Source: Lingula anatina
Taxonomy: Eukaryota > Brachiopoda > Lingulata > Lingulida > Lingulidae
Direction: 5' to 3'
DNA length: 64,000 bases
NCBI RefSeq assembly: GCF_001039355.2
Contig: NW_019776068.1
Coordinates: 113,705 to 177,704, forward strand
Part shown: positions 62,101 through 64,000 of the stretch, in pieces
Numbering within the stretch: the first letter of the stretch is position 1
Layout of the letters: every line of letters starts with the position of its first letter
Program-made: the position numbers and the translations under genes
Notes under the pieces: model-generated
Told to the model about the DNA's origin: nothing
What the model saw: only the letters and a program-made list of their open reading frames with translations
Databases searched by the model: none

Positions 62101-63933
62101 ACAAAATTCCAGAAACATGCATTATTTAGATGCAGTGTTGGTGTGCTGGGATTGTATTTAGTGTGATAGGTCTTCTGGAGCTAGTTTTGGTAAAAAACAG
62201 ATTTGAGCTGGTGTGACAATTTTTTCTATGTTGTGCATAGATAGTGTTGCAGTGATGGGCTTTACCCAAATTGTGCAGTACACTTTCCTGTTTGCACTAC
62301 TTTCAGTGCGCTAGGTGCAACTTACCTGAGATTGTAAAGCACTATTCACAGCCATTGCGCTAGGTGCGACTTACTTGAGATTGTAAAGCACCATTCACAG
62401 CCATTGCGCTAGGTGTGACTTACTTGAGATTGTAAAGCACCATTCACAGCCACTATTTGTCCTTGAGCATTGGTGAGGTACTGAGGTAAGGTGGTTGGAG
62501 GCGTCTGGGGGACCGTGTGGCTAGTTGTGGAGTAGCTGAGAGAGCTGGGAGCAGAACTACTGGCAGGCAAACCTGGAAAGAACCCCAAAAAGAATAAAAG
62601 AAAAGAAATTATAACTGAAAAGGTTGGCTGATGTGTAGCTTAAGTCCCATTCAAAACAGATGATCTTCCAACTAACTATTCACCAGATTAAATATGGCCG
62701 ACCCCACTTGAAGGCAATGCTATACAATCTCCTAATGGTGTCCTGTCTGCCATTTTCAGGCAGAGATTTAACTGCCCATGCAGGGATGGCGTGTGTGGTA
62801 GGCGGAGACACCATTAGGAGATTTTGAGGCATTAATTTCAAGTAGGGTCAGTCATATTAGATCCAGGGACTAGTTTGTCTGCTTATCATCTGTTGTAAAT
62901 GCAGCCTAAGAGATCTGGGTAGGTGGAAGAGCTGAGACCAATTTCACAAAAAGCTTTTAAAATTTTTCAGCCAAACTTAGATAGCTAAAATTGGAAAGAA
63001 CTTTGTACTGTATACAAGTTGTCTGTGTGATTTTACTCTTAAGAAGACTTTATGGAAGTTTTTTTTTGTCACAGTTGCAAATGAAAACATTAGCCAAGAC
63101 AATCACAATAGGCTCAAGGCTTTTTGGTGAAAAAAAAAGGAAAGTGGCATTTTTGTTTCATTTCCAAATGAGAGAGTAAGATTTTAGACCCAAAAACTGG
63201 CACAAAATGAATTTTATTTGTGAAAAGGGTTCCTAGTAGAATGCATTACATTTCTGGTTTCAAGGAGACAAAGACTGGGGTGGGAGTCTAACTGGTGGCA
63301 GGTAAAATATAGTAAACAGACTTGTTTACTACAACTGGGATCACGTGGAGGAGTGACTGGGAGACTTGACTATGGTGCAGTTAAGCCAAGAGATCAGGGA
63401 GCAAGGGTGGAAAGGATGATAAAATGCATTACATCACTTTGATATGTTTGGCACTGCCTGAGCCATGGGCCAACATGACAAGCTACATCAAAAATACAGT
63501 GCTTTTTGAAAGCAGGAAACTGATAGACCTAGCTTATTTAAAGGTATTTTATCATTTTAATGTATAAACTTACATCAAAACCCAATAGGCAAAAACTACT
63601 TACTTTTCAAAAATAGACATACATAATAATTGACCATACTTTTACTATTTGCACACATAAACATATAGACTGTACATGAACAGCCCGTCCTTTAAATAAT
63701 ATGAGAGAGAGAGAGATGGAATGGAAACCCCATACCTGCACTGCTAGGGGGCGGCCACCCCATGTTGGACATGGTCGGTGTCATGGGTTGCAGGAAACTC
63801 TGTAGTCCAGGTAGTCCAGCAGTAAGGTTGGTGGCTATCAACTGACCGTTGGATGTGGTCAGGATCTGGATAGGTGGGTTAGCTGTGGCTGCCAGGGAGA
63901 TAGGGATTGTGATGAAGGTCTGGGTACCATTAC
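59185..63933 (-). CDS. POU6F: POU class 6 homeobox transcription factor, 5' exons beyond window
   Basis: Nuclear DNA-binding regulator, neural in other animals. Seven exons on the minus strand, all with GT..AG borders and matching phases: 63736-63933, 62424-62572, 61712-62047, 61359-61575, 60570-60786, 59991-60211, 59185-59315. The first four encode a Gln/Ser/Thr/Pro-rich activation region, including E-L-E-T-Y-K-L-W-L-K-H-K-K-M. The next gives the POU-specific domain (F-A-K-Q-F-K-I-R-R-L, G-L-T-Q-T-Q-V-G-Q-A-L, S-Q-S-A-I-C-R-F-E). The last two give the linker and homeodomain (K-K-R-K-R-R-T-S-F-T-P, recognition helix R-V-W-F-C-N-K-R-Q). The W-F-C-N with Cys50 is the POU hallmark; I-C-R-F-E-K-L-D-I-T-P and the R-V-W-F-C-N-K-R-Q-A-L-K-N-T-I-K ending are class 6. 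Ends after G-T-P, shorter than vertebrate POU6F1. No ATG in view. Whether it is the orthologue of POU6F1, of POU6F2 or of both is not decided. Confidence 0.94.
60803..61055. repeat. Degenerate GTGTGA-rich minisatellite
   Basis: Units of about 16-18 bases (GTGTGATTGTGTTAG and variants) in the POU6F intron next to the POU-specific exon. Weaker GT-rich sequence recurs near 62120-62240. Confidence 0.7.
62308..62454 (-). repeat. 49-base unit x 3 spanning a POU6F exon end and its donor
   Basis: Units 62308-62356, 62357-62405 and 62406-62454. On the gene strand each reads GCTGTGAATGGTGCTTTACA then ATCTCAA, followed by the donor GTAAGTCNCACC. The exon end at 62424 uses the unit nearest the exon body; the other two donors lie in the intron (one is GTAAGT, one weakened by a TTACC change). 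Skipping the first donor runs into a TAG three codons later, so the copies are decoys or rare poison extensions. Confidence 0.9.
62640..62910. mobile_element. Foldback MITE, copy 4, in a POU6F intron
   Basis: TTAAGTCCCATTCAAAACAG at the left pairs with CATCTGTTGTAAATGCAGCC at the right; CTCCTAATGGTGTC near 62731 pairs with GACACCATTAGGAG near 62807. Carries the AATATGGCCGACCCCAC and GCAGGGATGGCGTGTG blocks shared with copies 1-3. Confidence 0.8.
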
Positions 63934-64000
63934 CTAGGAAATTATACCACATTAAATGAAGGACTGGAAAGTGCTTTAATTTCAACACCTATATAATCCT

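Overview
This is animal (metazoan) nuclear DNA. The genes are split by short GT..AG introns, the sequence is AT-rich with many microsatellites and small DNA-transposon relics, and the window contains one 917-base assembly gap plus single N characters that look like contig joins. The gene content (a WRN-type RecQ helicase, a POU class 6 homeobox gene, UGTs, and two giant LDLa/LRR seven-helix receptors of the GRL101/type C LGR kind) suggests a marine invertebrate. A lophotrochozoan such as a mollusc or brachiopod is my best guess, because GRL101 was described in a snail, but amphioxus or another invertebrate is not excluded.

Layout. 1-3076: two tandem UDP-glycosyltransferase genes on the minus strand, the first cut by the window edge. 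4144-15934: the 3' three fifths of a Werner-type RecQ helicase gene on the plus strand (helicase motifs II-VI, RQC zinc and winged-helix region, HRDC, C-terminal tail). Its exons for motif I and upstream are not in the window. A winged-helix exon pair occurs twice around the gap. 15935-23539: intergenic, with a long inverted repeat and two foldback MITEs. 23540-30675: a three-exon gene for a 2,138-residue receptor with signal peptide, CUB, two C-type lectin domains, an LDLa array, LRRs and 7TM. 30676-40449: intergenic, with a dead Tc1-like transposase, three assembly-type duplications and a hAT-like MITE. 40450-47474: a second, very similar receptor carrying two +1 frameshifts. 47475-52799: repeats, including a minisatellite with nuclear-receptor half-sites and a truncated PIF/Harbinger transposon. 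52800-63933: a POU6F-type gene on the minus strand, seven exons in view, with a long probable 3' UTR.

The genes do not form a pathway and look like ordinary neighbours. The most interesting themes are: (1) the receptor architecture and its odd divergence pattern, with extracellular blocks nearly identical and the seven-helix part much more different; (2) a recurring local process in which short tandem duplications straddle exon/intron borders, seen at four places in three unrelated genes; (3) an in-frame duplicated exon module in the WRN homologue; (4) UGT copies lacking the usual catalytic His and the ribose-contacting Glu; (5) a family of foldback MITEs; (6) a minisatellite whose unit contains AGGTCA repeats.
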